Notes under the pieces: model-generated
Told to the model about the DNA's origin: nothing
Seen by the model: only the letters and a program-made list of their open reading frames with translations
The model's database searches: none
Assembly (NCBI GenBank): GCA_963575745.1
Contig: CAUYUJ010009546.1
Coordinates: 297,501-361,500 of the forward strand
Source: Prorocentrum cordatum
Taxonomy: Eukaryota > Sar > Dinophyceae > Prorocentrales > Prorocentraceae
DNA: 64,000 nt
Direction: 5' to 3'
Part shown: positions 10,468 through 21,204 of the stretch, one piece after another
Layout: the number at the start of each line of letters is the position of its first letter
Numbering within the stretch: position 1 is the stretch's first letter
Translations under genes and position numbers: made by a program

Positions 10468-11813
10468 AAACATCTGATTGGGTTTTTTTTTCTCCGGCAT
10501 CATCTGTAGATGAAGGGCGGCTGGCGCCCTCTGAGAAGATGCCTCCTTCTAGCAGGCCTTCCACCCTCCCCCTGCACCCCCTCGTGCGGTGCGCGCCGCC
10601 AGCGTCGCCTCCACGCCCCCCCGGCCCGTCGGCACCGGGCCCGCCCTGGCCATCGGCGTGGCGCTGGTGCGCTGCGCGCTTCCCAAAGCTCGGGGAGGCG
10701 TGAGGCCCGAGTTCGCCGGAGCTCGGGCCTGCCAACGCTGTGCGATGGGCTCCCGTTCGAGGCTTGGGCGGCCCAGTCTTCGTGGGGAGTCTGCGCCAGA
10801 TGTCAGACCGCGTCTCTTCATTTTCCTGCCGGCCCCGTCAAGCCAACCCCAGTCCCCCAAACCCGAGTCCTCGGCATTGCTCGGACGTTTGCATGCTTCC
10901 TTCGGCGAGGAGCATCTGGACCATCTAGGAGCGTCTTGGATCATCTAGGAGCATTTTGGATCATTGAGCGGAAACGAAAGCACGCACGGGGAATGGACGT
11001 CCGAGCGATGGCAGGAGTCTTGCGCCTCCCCGAGAAGCGGGGCCAGGGTGCAAAATGCGGGGGCGGAGGGCCGCGCCGCACCGCAGAAGCGTCGGCGACG
11101 CGGCTCGAGTCCGGGGCGGGGTGGGCATAGTATCGGGGGGGGGACCATCGACCCCCAATCGCCCATTTGTTGCCGACATCGGCGGCGAGCGAGGGGGGGA
11201 AGTGAGAAGGGGCGGGCCTTCCTGGAAGGCTCGGAAGTCCTCGGGCCTCCCTACAAGTGGCGTTGCAGATGCATCGCAGACGTCGTCGATGCATCGGCGA
11301 AGCGTTGGTGGTGCTGTGGCGATCCTCCGGCCCCATGAGCTCCGGCCCCTCCTGCGAAGCCTCCAGGTGCTGGCTCCGCTGAGCGTGCCGCTGGGCGCCT
11401 GGCTCCGGGCGCAGTGACGCGGGCAGCCCGGCAGCTTGCGGGTGCCGGAGGCGAGCAGAGAAGCCCCTGCTCCTTCCCACCCCTCTTCCACCTCCCTCCC
11501 CCCCCTCCTCTCCCCCTCCTTTCCCCCTCTCCTCCTCCTCCCCCTTCCTGCCTTCCACCCCTCTTCCTCCCTCTTCCACCTGCCTTCCCCCCCGCCTCCT
11601 TTCCCCTCCTCCTCCGCCTCCTCTCTCCCCCTCCCGTCGGAGAAGTCGCCGCCACGGCTATCACAGGGTCGCGCGGCGCAGCAGGTCTGAAGCCCGCTTC
11701 TTACGGCCTGTTTCTACACACATGGTCTTGGGCGCACGGCTGGCCGCAGATGCCGACCCCTTTTTCTGCCTGCTCTACTATACATACCGCTCCGTGCGTG
11801 CGGAAGCGGGATT
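10468..11813. other. GC-rich stretch with a long pyrimidine tract, no recognisable gene
   Basis: Open frames on both strands overlap and show no recognisable domain. A CT-rich tract occupies 11457-11640. Just downstream a degenerate LINE endonuclease begins. Confidence 0.45.
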
Positions 11814-13255
11814 TTGGATTTGGCTGGTGAACGCCCTTTTTGCGATGTCGTCGGCCTACCAGGCACTCAGCTGAGAGAGCTTGACCAGGAACGATACAGG
11901 ATCCAGACGCTGCAAGATCGACTGGTAGTACACTCAGGATGGCGCGTAGGCGGGTTCTCGAATCGGGCTGCTAGCTGCTCTGTTCTCCTCCCTCCCCGGT
12001 GGCAGTCTCGACGTGTCCGGCGAGTGGATACTCCAGGGGTTGCTCTTCAGGGCTGTGGAGTCGGCGTCGAGATCGCGAAAGGGGGCTCTTGTACGATATC
12101 CTCGTGCAGCACTGCCCCCCCCGAAGCCTGGCAAAGCATGCACGGTCAAGATCTACACGGCATCATGTGACCAATTCCTTTCCTGGGCCCAGGTCCGATT
12201 TAGAGACCTCCCTGCTCGAGTTCATCTGGTTGTTCTGACTGATGTGTTCGATGGCGTCGGCACTTCGAAACAGGCGGGGATGTGGCAGGATGTCGAGACA
12301 TCGGCGGTGGGTCGAGTTCGAGGTCGCGAGTTGCATCACCGAGGGTCAGGGGGAGAACGTTGGATTGTAATTGGAATTGTGTGGCATTGTATCTCTCTCT
12401 CTCTCTCTTACCACGTCTCGTTCGTACTCACCTATCTTCTATATGTCTGCGGGCGGGCACCCAATGATCGACCATATCGGCAATGTTTTTGTTTCTGATA
12501 GTATCCGAAAAGGTTGTGCGTGCGTCTCCCATGCACAGGCTTGGCAGGTGGCTCCAGGTGATCAAATCAAGAGCTCCTCCGGACCATGTGCCAGTAATGG
12601 TTAAGATACGCGTCCCACACGTCGCACTGGCACAACAGCCTCGTTCTCCTCCATCTCCTAGTTGGCATGGGTGTCCGTCGGCGCAGTGGGATAGGGATCG
12701 TCTCATGAAGGGTACCCGAGGTGTTCATGAGCTCGAACAGCTTGTGAGAAGGCTTGAACAGAGGCTTGAAGAGGCGTGGCCCACGGTTGCAGAGGCTACC
12801 TCCAAGCCCGATCATATTGTATTTATGCTTGATGAGGTGCTACGTGATGAAGGCAGTCAGGCGTTTAAACCGGGAACGGCCCCCACATCGCAGCGCTCAG
12901 TGTTTACTTCTATTCGGCTCTCCCTTTTGGCGAGCGCTCACACACCAGACGAAGAGTTCACTCAGTGTTGTGAGCAGTTGGGTTTGATTACTTAGCAGTG
13001 CAAACAGCAGGCGAAGGCAGAGAAGAAGCAACGGCAGGAACAGATCGTAGAGGAGATCTGGGCATCTTGGAGGGCTCGTGACTCTTCGGCAGTTCACAGA
13101 ATATCTCTTCGTCTACATGGGCACCGCTATGGACAGGGAAGAGGGATTACATTCGCCTGGACGGCATGCTCCCCAGCACTAGCGAGTGGATGGAGCTGTT
13201 GGCGCCACCTGGCGGCGAAGCGGGGATCTTGCTCCACGACAGGTGACATGACACG
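11814..13255 (+). pseudogene. Decayed LINE-type endonuclease (EEP fold) and following region
   Basis: Pieces of an endonuclease/exonuclease/phosphatase domain of the kind found in non-LTR retrotransposons appear in order but in changing frames. They are VVGLPGTQLR (about 11847) with GWRVGGFSN (about 11940), HLVVLTDVFDGVG (about 12224), PMIDHIG (about 12461; an S-x-IDHI-like box) and LQVIKSRAPPDHVPVMVKIR (about 12558; the terminal D-H box). Then comes a hydrophilic linker with a TAG at 12993, EKKQRQEQIVEEIWASWRAR, and DYIRLDGMLPSTSEW in yet another frame (about 13150). At least three frameshifts and a stop make this a relic. A (TC)n run sits at about 12392-12407. The assignment to LINE endonuclease is by pattern recognition of the boxes. 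Confidence 0.6.
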
Positions 13256-14289
13256 GGATGAAGTTTGTATTCAGCGTGAGCTCGGGGGTCGACCTCGCCC
13301 CCGTTTCAACAAGAGCTCGCTGACCACCTTCAGCGCTCGCATGCACGAGTTATGTTCAATAAGGACACGTTGTGCAGAGCCATGTTTCGTGCACCGAAGC
13401 GGAGAAGCGTTCCTCCATGGTCGTTGCGTTTTGAGCATTGGCATCTGTCGATCAACCTGCCTCGCTCTGCTCGTCCCCCAGAAGAGTCTCGTGCTGGCTT
13501 GGGCAGTGAAAGTATTGTCACGGAAGGCTCGTTCGTCAGGAAGTGGTTGCGCAAGGCATGTATGATGATTATGTTCTGGAATACGGAAGCGTATTTTTGG
13601 ATTTGCAATTGCTGCTAAGCTATACCGAAATCAGCGGTCCCAGGGCCAAAGAGTGAATATATGTGCACAGGCTGGATCTTCTCAGCAAAGGGTTTTACGA
13701 GGGCATCATGAGGGTGGGGCCCGCATTCCAGAACTCGGAGTGTGACCGCGGGATCTTGAAGTCCAGGCAGAGATAGAGGATGCGATTTTGAGTAACATGT
13801 TCACTTCCTGGGGGGCCCTCTGCTTCGGGGTTTTCGTGGTGCGATTCGCTGGAGGACCTCGACCTTCGCGTCGTCACACTGGGCCTGTCTGGACGAGGCG
13901 TGCACCACCATGGCGTAGCCCCAGAATCGCTCGTTGTGCCGTCAGAGGTTTCGCTGCTCGGGATGTGTATTGCCGTCATCCGAGAGCCCGCTCTTTATTG
14001 TTCCAGGGTGCGCTCCATGGAGATCCACTTGGTGTGCGATCCTTTGTTCGGATGCTCAAACCTTCAATGGACGCCGGCTTCAAAAATGCGCTGGGAAGGC
14101 CCGAGGGCGAGAAGCTTCTCTGGGCCACCCTTCCTGAGGAGGTGCTGGCAGGCCACTCGCAGATGTACCCAGGGGTCCAGAAGTTAGCAGATGAACTTCT
14201 TAACAATAACAAGCTGCACAACGACATAATGAACTTGTCGCAAGGCCCCCGTTCCCCCTCCAGATGGTCCAGGGTCAGTTGGCCCAGAA
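13256..14289 (+). other. Region downstream of the LINE relic, possibly its decayed RT part
   Basis: Frames are broken. A segment near 14000, QGALHGDPLGVRSFVRM, faintly resembles the QGDPLSP box of LINE reverse transcriptases. I found no catalytic aspartate box, so this may be chance. A frame ending about 14303 (WATLPEEVLAGHSQMYPGVQ) is protein-like but unrecognised. Confidence 0.3.
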
Positions 14290-14720
14290 CGACCTCCCTT
14301 TAGACGCTGAGCTTGTGGCCTCCTGGGTGCCTCTGGAAGCCTCCTGAAAGCCTTTCGGGGGAGAGGGTTGGAGATGTCCGTTCGGATCCCCCGCCGGGGC
14401 CCCTTCTTGGAACTCTTGGACGCCTCAAGAGCCGTCCTGGCGCCCTTCGGGGCCGGTTGGGGGCCCTCTTGAAGGCAGTTTGGGCCGTTTTGGGGTGATT
14501 TGGGATGCCGCATCGGGCCGTCTCTGAGCGTCGGGAAATCGGAAAAAGTGAAAAAGACCAAAACATAGAACAACTTTTAGGAACATCGATGATTTGGCAC
14601 TCGGAGGCCTCCTGGAACGCCTTGGGCGCAGTTGGACGCTATCTTGGGCGTCTCAGACCGATTAATTGGCGATTCGGGGCCCTTTCGCACCGTCATTGGG
14701 GCCTCTCAGGACCCTCCTCG
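14290..14720 (+). repeat. Degenerate CTTGG-type dispersed repeat
   Basis: GGCCTCCTGGGTGCCTCTGG, CTTCTTGGAACTCTTGG, CATCTTGGGCGTCTCAG and similar words match the block at 1800-2830. A (CA)10 run follows at 14930-14949. Confidence 0.6.
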
Positions 14721-14943
14721 GCCCATCTCAAGGCGTTGCGCCCGAAGAAATCATGCGGCAAGACGCCGGGGACCCCTGGGGCCTCGCGGCGCGCCCCAGG
14801 AGATTTGGCAATTCTGGGCCCTGGCCCTCGAAACAATCCGTTGGGTTGAGGACTGAGGCTCCAGGGGATCCCACAAGGGACCTGGAGATATTCCAATCCG
14901 TGCGTCCTGGGCACGTTGGCGGGTCTTATCACACACACACACA

Positions 14944-15312
14944 CACACTGATGGTTGCTGCGAGGACGTCGCGAAGCTGCTGGGCTCGTGCGACTTTCCC
15001 TTTGCGCTGTCAGCGTCGGTCGAGCTTCAGCGACAGACCGAGACCGCCGATGTGCGGATGCCTCCCGAGTCTGACGAGCTGCTGACGCCGAACGAGACCG
15101 CTGATATGTTGCAGCAGCAAGGCGTGAACGACGAGACCCAGCACCAGATCTTAAGCAACCACTTCGACTGTCTCACCGCGCACGTCCTGAACGATGACTG
15201 CTGCGACGACTTCTCGAAGAAACACATACGCGCCCCCTTCGCTTCCACCTGTGGCGTCTTCGCCGGCTACTTTTCAATACTTCAAGAACAACCGCGGTCG
15301 CGCAGCACCTGA
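14944..15312 (+). pseudogene. Unrecognised coding-like fragment, possibly an exon or gene relic
   Basis: One forward frame is open from the end of the (CA)n run to a TGA at 15310-15312. It has the amino-acid composition of a real soluble protein (Asp/Glu/Gln-rich, with Cys pairs), unlike the surrounding low-complexity frames. Segments include DGCCEDVAKLLGSCDFPFAL, SDELLTPNETADMLQQQGVN and HQILSNHFDCLTAHVLNDD. Near 15270 a different frame (FQYFKNNRGRAAPDGGE) continues as well or better, suggesting a frameshift or a splice boundary. There is no upstream in-frame ATG; the first ATG is at 15058. I do not recognise the family. Confidence 0.35.
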
Positions 15313-15484
15313 TGGTGGTGAAAGAGCCCCAGAAGGCATTTTGACTGGAAGGTCTACGTCTTCACGTTGCCAGGCCAGCTCACGCTGTCAATCGCCTTCT
15401 GCGCCGCTCGCCCAGCTGCCAAACAATCTCGGCTGAGTCGGGCGGTTCGGAGGCACGCATCGCCCTCCAGGATACTGTCATTCT

Positions 15485-15592
15485 TCCTCCTCCTCCTCCT
15501 CCTCCTCCTCCTCCTCCTCCTCCCAATCACAAGAAGGAGGGGGAGGAGGAGGAGGAGGAGGAGGAGGAGGAGGAGGAGGAGGAGGAGGAGGA
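15485..15592. repeat. (CCT)n followed by (GGA)n, large potential hairpin
   Basis: About 40 bp of pure CCT repeats (to 15524) is followed after 11 bp by about 55 bp of GGA repeats. The two tracts are complementary and can pair in one strand. The ORFs across it are open because of the repeat. Confidence 0.85.
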
Positions 15593-15639
15593 AGTGAAGG
15601 AGGAGGAGGAGGAGCTTTCAACAGGCGTGGCGGCTAGGC

Positions 15640-15870
15640 GGATGAGGAGCAGGAGGAGGGCGAGGAGGAACATGAGAACGAGCAGGAGGACGGGATGAGG
15701 AGGAGGAGGAAAAGCAGGAGGAGGACGGGAGGAGGAGGAGGAGGAGGGGGAGGAGGAGGAGGAGGGGGAGGAGGAGGAGGAGGAGGCGGAGGAGGAGGAG
15801 GAAGAGGAAGAGGAGGAGGAGTGGGGGAAGATGTGCCTCCTCCTCCTCCTCCTCCTCCTCCTCCTCCTCT
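15640..15870. repeat. (GGA)n block followed by (CCT)n
   Basis: 15685-15822 is GGA-based with AGC and CGG interruptions. 15838-15868 is pure CCT. This is the second complementary pair within 400 bp, in the opposite order to the first. Confidence 0.85.
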
Positions 15871-17524
15871 TTGGCTGTCCTCCCGTGGGCGTTCCCAGCC
15901 TCCGTGCTCCCCTGCCTGCAGTTCCCCCGCTGTCCCGCCCAAGCTTCGCCCGCCCCCGTCGCGCGTGCCTCCCGCTGCCGCCGCGGAGGCGCCCGAGGTG
16001 GCGAGAGCGGCAATCGACTACGTGTAAGAGGGCCCCTTCGTTGCGGTGACCCTTGGTGCGGGCCCACTGGGGCAATCTGACCTTGCGCACCAAAGGGTCG
16101 CACCCCACACCGGCGCCCACGTGGCCGAGGGAAAAGAGGGAGTCCCAGAGGGGTTCGGAGTCGCCCAGCTCGGAAAAGAGCGAGTGCAAGGGCGAAGCGG
16201 CAGCAAGCTGTGGCTCCAGGGAGGGCAGGCTGCCGCCACAAGCGGGGCCTTGGAGGCCGAGGCAGGGGCGGGGACGCCGCCCTGGTGTGACGTGCGAGTG
16301 CTGTGGGAAGAGCCTGTTGCGGAGCGCTTCCGTCGTCGTTGTCGCCGTCTTTGCGTCGTTGCGCTCGTGCGTCCGTCGTTGTCGTCCTCGCCGTCGTCTT
16401 TGGTCGTTGCCGTCATCACCATCTTCTGTGGCCGCCTGTCATCGCTTCAGCCTAGACCTCGCGCCCTCTCGGTGTGCGCGGCTGGCCAACCGAGATTCCG
16501 AGAATCCGACTCCAAAGTTTGGAGGCATTAGCGCGGGGAGCCCTTCCGGGCGCATCGCGCAGCTCAGCGGCGAGGAGCCCCAGTGCACCTTGTTGAAGGT
16601 GGTCGCATCGCCCCAGCACGCCTGACGAATTCGCGAGGATGGCCCGCTATGCCGAGGCGATAGCGGGCCGACGAAGGGGCAAGCGGTGCCATGTGAAGTA
16701 GGCAGGTCCGCAAGGGCTGTCGGAACCCTCCGCCGGCTCCTTGGCCAGGGGAGGCCGACGGAGGGGACAGGCAGTCCCACGAGACGTCGGTGACGGAGGT
16801 GGGCAGCCATCAGCCAACGCCGGCCCCGCGGCCAGGAGAGGCAGACGGCGAGGCAGCCCAGCGGCGACAGGGGCGCAGCGAGAGCGGCAACCCCGCTGGA
16901 GGTAAAGACAGCGAGGGCAGGGGCCCCGCAGCCAGCGAGAGCAGCGAGGGTAGCACAGCTGGCGCCAGGGTTGAGAACGACCCTAGCCTTGGAGGGGGAC
17001 CCCCGTGTTCTTTGCGTTTGGGCTCCCCACCTTAGCACGCTTTTTGTTTTGGGTACCTCCGCGGGGCCTTGGGCCTTCGGCGAATGGGTTCATGTTCTTG
17101 ACCCGCGTTCTTCTGGCTCCCTTTCGATTCCAACACACAGGGGAGGACGACAGTGAAGACATGGACCCCGCAGACAGCGAACACACCCAAAGTGAGGGCA
17201 GCTCCCACGTTGAGGGGCGACTTCAGGTGTGGCAGTCCGAAGCGCCAGACGCCATTTCGAGTAGTGCAGAGCAGGTTGTCGAGAGGCCGATCTGCCGAGA
17301 GACCGATCTGCCTCGAGGTGCACGCTTGGCGCGACGCGACGGCCGAGGCTGGCATGGCGCAGCGCACGCAGAAAAGTGCCAAGCAGCGGTGGGCCTTGTC
17401 TCTGCTGTGCCCGAGGGCACCCGATCCCTGTGCGCCCGCCGTTCTTCGCCACCGCGCGCATTTGGAGCGAGGCAGCGGCGTAGCGGCGTAAAAGAATTTC
17501 CTCCTCTTGCCCTCCATCCTCCCT
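15871..17524. other. No recognisable gene
   Basis: Overlapping Ala/Gly/Arg-rich frames occur on both strands. No domain or paired repeat was recognised. GTCGTCGTTGTCGCCG-type runs at 16330-16425 are imperfect trinucleotide repeats. Confidence 0.45.
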
Positions 17525-17529
17525 CCATC

Positions 17530-17608
17530 CTCCCTCCTCCTCCTCCTCCCCCTCCTCCTCCTCCTCCTCCTCCTCCTCCTCCTCCTCCTCCTCCTCCTCC
17601 TCCTCCTG
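17530..17608. repeat. (CCT)n microsatellite
   Basis: About 26 CCT units with one CCCC interruption. Reads as poly-Pro or poly-Leu forward and poly-Gly reverse. Confidence 0.9.
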
Positions 17609-18555
17609 CCACCCCTCCTCCCTCTTCCTTTTCCGTGCTGGTGTCGTCGAGTGCGTGTGCCGTGTGCTGACAGTTAGTTCATGATTTCTCGCCCCCCGGC
17701 CACGGGCACGAGCAAAGGCACGCGCAAAGGCAGCACATGAAAACTCGATGTTTCAGCGCTGTTTCATCACTTGTTGCGATGGTTGCAAGATTGGACTGCT
17801 TTTGGCCAGGTTGCTCTGGCGTGTTGTTCCCGTGCATCATCGGCGCGGTCCTTCCCAGGGGCGGCGGGAGCGCAGGCCCCTGCGGGTCTTCACAATCCAA
17901 GTTTCCCCCCCTCGTCCTTGGGTGTATCTCAAGGCGGTGGGCAGCGGAGCTCGTAAGTATCAGGAGCCATATCTGGCGGCGGATGTTGTGTGATTGCGCG
18001 TGTGCGGCAGCCAGCGGCTTTGGCTCCATCGTCCGTGCTACTGCTATGCAGAAGCCTCTGGCGTTTAGTTTCTCGTATCCGGCTGGTTGGATGGGAAGGA
18101 ATGGAATTATTGGTTGTTGTTTGCTGCGTTGTGGATGTGGCGCCATCTTCTCGACTGCACCTGCCTCGGCTTCCTGCGTATCGGGCGTCATGCTGTATGG
18201 GGGAGTTCGTTCGTGGTGTCATGTCGGCGTTCCTCGGGCTTCCTCTTTCCCGTCCGCCGTGTGCGGGGTGCTGCGCGTCACCATCCAGATCGCCTGTAAC
18301 TTTTCGGCGGCGAGTGAAGGGGAAGTGAGAAGGAGAAGGCCTTCTCAGAAGGCGGCGTGACTTCTCATAATCCTTCGCGGCTTCTCAGAAGTTTTCTGTG
18401 TCTTCGGGGAAAGCTTAGACAACTTTCGATAAGGCCCGCCTCTTCTCACCCCCTCCCCCCCGGGTTCGCCGCCGAATTTCGACAAGCTCAGGGGATAGCA
18501 TCTAGTTTGAACTCGCTTCGCGGCAGGTCTTACTTTATCTTATATTACCGTATGT
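17609..18555. other. No recognisable gene
   Basis: A 207-codon forward frame (17737-18360) overlaps other open frames, and none resembles a known protein. TTCTCAGAAGG-type words recur at 18330-18390. Confidence 0.4.
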
Positions 18556-19030
18556 TACTTTACCTCCTCCTCCTCCTCCTCCCCCTCCCCCTTCTTCCTC
18601 CTCCTCCACGTCCTCCCTCCTCTTCCTCCTCATCCTGCCCTCATCCTGCCCTCCTCCTCCTCCTCCTTCCATCTTCCTCCTTCCATCTGCCGCCGTCCCC
18701 TCCCCCTCCGCCTCCCCCCCCCCCCCTCTTCACGCCCTCCAAGCCTCCCCCTTTCGTGCCCCGTCTGCTCCTGTGGCGCGCCGCCAGCTCGCCGCCCGTG
18801 CATCGGGTGAGCGCTCGGCGGAGCAGGGGGAGGAGCGGAAGGGCGCGATTCACCCCTCGCCGTCGTCGTCGTTGTCGTCGTTTTCCTCCTCCTCTGCCTC
18901 TCCCACCCCCCTCCTCCTCCTCCTCCTCTCTCTCCTCCTCCTCTTCCCTCCTCATCTCCTCCTCCTCCTCCTCCTCCCCCTCCTCCTCCTCCTCCACCTC
19001 CTCCTCCTCTTTCTGCTCCTTCGTCTTCCA
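18556..19030. repeat. Interrupted CCT/TCC-rich tract
   Basis: Blocks of CCT repeats (18560-18690 and 18885-19018) are separated by about 170 bp of mixed sequence. The purine strand is all GGA/GAG and could form triplex DNA. Confidence 0.8.
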
Positions 19031-19302
19031 TTCCTTCTCACATGCCAGAAGAGTGGGGCCTCAGTCGAGCCGTTCACTGTTTGCATCATCTTGGTGGGTC
19101 TTTTTGGCGGTGGATTTCAGGATCCGCCTCCTCCTCCTCCTGTTCCGTTCCACCCCTCCTCAGCAACGTGTCCAATCCGCCAACAAGGCGAGATCATGCG
19201 CCCTTTTCTGTTGGCCTCAGGCGTGGTTGTGAGCGAGGGATTGCATTGCACAGCGAGGGAGGATCGGCGCCCAGGGGTCTTCTCTAATCTTACATGCCCC
19301 TC

Positions 19303-19480
19303 CCATCCTCCTCCTCCTTCCCATTTTCCTCCTCCTCCTTGTCTTCCTCCTCCTCCTCCTCCTCCTCGTTCTCCTCTTCCTCGCCCCCACTCATCTCTCC
19401 TCCTCCTCTTCATCCTCCTCCTCCTCCTCCTGTTCCTGTTCCTCCTCCTCCTCCTCCTCCTCCTCCTCCTCCTCCTCCAC
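19303..19480. repeat. CCT-rich tract directly upstream of a spliced-leader relic
   Basis: CCT repeats with GTT/CAT interruptions end in CCTCCTCCACCGTAGCC. The same CCTCCTCCACCGTAGCC junction appears at 21125-21140. Confidence 0.8.
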
Positions 19481-19487
19481 CGTAGCC

Positions 19488-19509
19488 TCCGTAGCCATTT
19501 GGGCTCGAG
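19488..19509 (+). other. Degraded dinoflagellate spliced-leader sequence (genomic relic)
   Basis: TCCGTAGCCATTTGGGCTC plus GAG matches 20 of 22 positions of the dinoflagellate trans-spliced leader as I know it (consensus DCCGTAGCCATTTTGGCTCAAG; a 22-base RNA leader), with T-to-G and A-to-G changes. It is preceded by a partial repeat ACCGTAGCC. Such sequences in genomic DNA are understood as leftovers of reverse-transcribed, trans-spliced mRNAs. It is not followed by GT, so it is not an SL RNA gene. Confidence 0.7.
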
Positions 19510-19680
19510 CTCGTTGGGGGACCCTGCCTCCCGTACCCCGCGGTACCTCGGCACCCTCTCTCGCTCGCGTGCCCAAGACGATGGGGCCCTTGCGATCCTC
19601 GCGTCCAGCTGTCAGCGGGCCCTGTATTTCTTCGCCACGCATCAGGCAGGCGCGGCACGTCACCACCATACGCGACGGCT

Positions 19681-19938
19681 GATTTCGTTCGCCAGGGGGC
19701 CGCCTCTCGTCGCCTAGACAAGCGGGTGGTCACGCAGCTGGAGGGCCTTCATCACGCGGGCAAGGTTGTGCGCCACCTCACCAAGTTCCACGCCGACATT
19801 GTCCTTGTTAAGCTGGAGCGCGAGCTGGGCAGGCTTCTGGGTGCCGATTTTTCTGGAAGTGATGTGCATGGTGAGTGCTATGATGGTGGCGACGACCTTC
19901 GTATTCATGGCGACCATCACGGAGCTGCTGACCTATAG
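19681..19938 (+). pseudogene. Coding-like fragment leading into 9-residue repeats
   Basis: The forward frame passing GTG 19726 and ending at 19938 is open from well upstream. It reads RRLDKRVVTQLEGLHHAGKV and HADIVLVKLERELGRLL, a likely helical stretch with natural composition, then GADFSGSDV, which fits the 9-residue motif R-A-D-x-x-x-x-D-V of the array at 22470-23300. It lies about 200 bp downstream of the spliced-leader relic. The frame drifts after 19900. No known family is recognised. The reverse frame is also open here, so the strand is not proven. Confidence 0.35.
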
Positions 19939-20475
19939 GGGGATGTTGCTCTTCATGGTGAGGCCCGCAAGGCCACGACGCAGACGCGCCATGGGAACAT
20001 GCATCATTTCGAATTGGCCGATGGGGTGGATATGGAAGGGGGCCGCCCTCGCGAGCATGGGGAGGATTTCTTCCCTGAAGCTGCCTTTCATGGGGACGCT
20101 GATCGCTGCGGGGTTGCCGACGGTGATGGCGCTCTTCCTGGCTGGGCCGATGGAGATGCTAGTCTGCAGGACGCTGCCGAGGACGGAGGGGTCCTTTTTC
20201 ATGGAGCCGAGCCGCTGATTTTCCAGGAGCCGCTGACGCCCGTCATCGTGCGGCTTTTCCTGGAGGAGCCGATGGTGTGGCTGATCGTCAGGGCGTTGCC
20301 GAGGATTGACTTGACGTTCTTCGTGGCGCATCGGGTCTGCATGGAGCTGATAGCGATTGTCTCTGCGGGGCTGCTTCGGGCGATGCCGCTCTTCTTGGAG
20401 ATGCCGGTGGAGATGCTGACCTTCAGGGAGCTGCTGGGGATAGAGGTGTCGTTCTTAGCGGACCAGCTGACCTTG
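19840..20475. repeat. Array of degenerate 27-30-bp repeats, first of two
   Basis: Units resemble CCGATGGAGATGCTAGTCTG and CCGATGGTGTGGCTGATCGT, each closed by CTTCCTGGAG- or TTCAGGGAG-like words. They give about twenty units of 27-30 bp. Several frames on both strands stay open, including minus-strand readings with a 9-residue period. The array is related in sequence and period to that at 22470-23300. Confidence 0.6.
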
Positions 20476-21131
20476 AAGCCTTCAGGTTGCTATTGCGGAC
20501 GGAGGTGCTGATGTTCATGGAGCTGCTGTTGGGTGCGGGTGCCGTTCGTCATGTTGTTCATTGCTCTTCTCCCGGTGGTTGGCCTTGCGGTGATCGCACG
20601 TATGACGATGACATTTGCAGGGGCCTCCCGCCAGACATCAAGGCGATCCTCAAGGAGGCCGAGTAGTTCGTGCCTAACCAGTTGCTGCAGAAGTATGCTT
20701 GCGAAGCGGCTGCGAGGAAACGCAAGAGGACGTTCAAGATCCATTGTGACGCATGGACATTTTCAGTGTGGGATGGGCTCTCGGCCACGTCACCATTAAG
20801 CCATTCGGGTTCTGCGGGGTCGAGGCTGTCCACTTTTTTGCGTCGCTGCAGGGAGTGTGAGTACTTCGTGGTGTTCGGCGGCTTCGTGTCCGAGGGCTAG
20901 CACCGCCGCGCTTGTCGAGAGTCCAGCCGTGAGCAGTCGGATGAACAAGTTCACGCCAACTTTCTGTCCACACTTCGATATGCGCCAGCTTCTCTCGGGT
21001 TGCTTCCACATGCTGGCAGATTCATGGGGGCTTCTGCGGAGAGGATTGATCTGATCCTGCTCGTATTTTGTTTGTGCATACCGGATCCCCCAGTCAGGTA
21101 ACCGCGTGTTCAGACAACAAAATCCTCCTCC
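20476..21131. other. Mostly non-coding, with a short protein-like fragment
   Basis: Around 20600-20850 the forward frames read YDDDICRGLPPDIKAILKEA, then a TAG, FVPNQLLQKYACEAAARKRK, and in another frame GHVTIKPFGFCGVEAVHFFA. The composition is protein-like, but stops and a frame change break it. I do not recognise the family. It may be a gene relic. Confidence 0.3.
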
Positions 21132-21149
21132 ACCGTAGCCAATTGGCTC
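21132..21149 (+). other. Second degraded spliced-leader relic
   Basis: ACCGTAGCCAATTGGCTC matches the dinoflagellate leader except for one missing base and one change in the T-run. It is followed by GCGTCAAG and TCACTGGCTCGGG, which resemble the leader's 3' part again. That would fit the tandem relic leaders left by repeated retroposition. A CCTCCTCC tract precedes it, as at the first relic. Confidence 0.55.
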
Positions 21150-21204
21150 GCGTCAAGTCACTGGCTCGGGAGTCGTCCGCGCGCGTGGCCTCTCCGATGC
21201 CACC

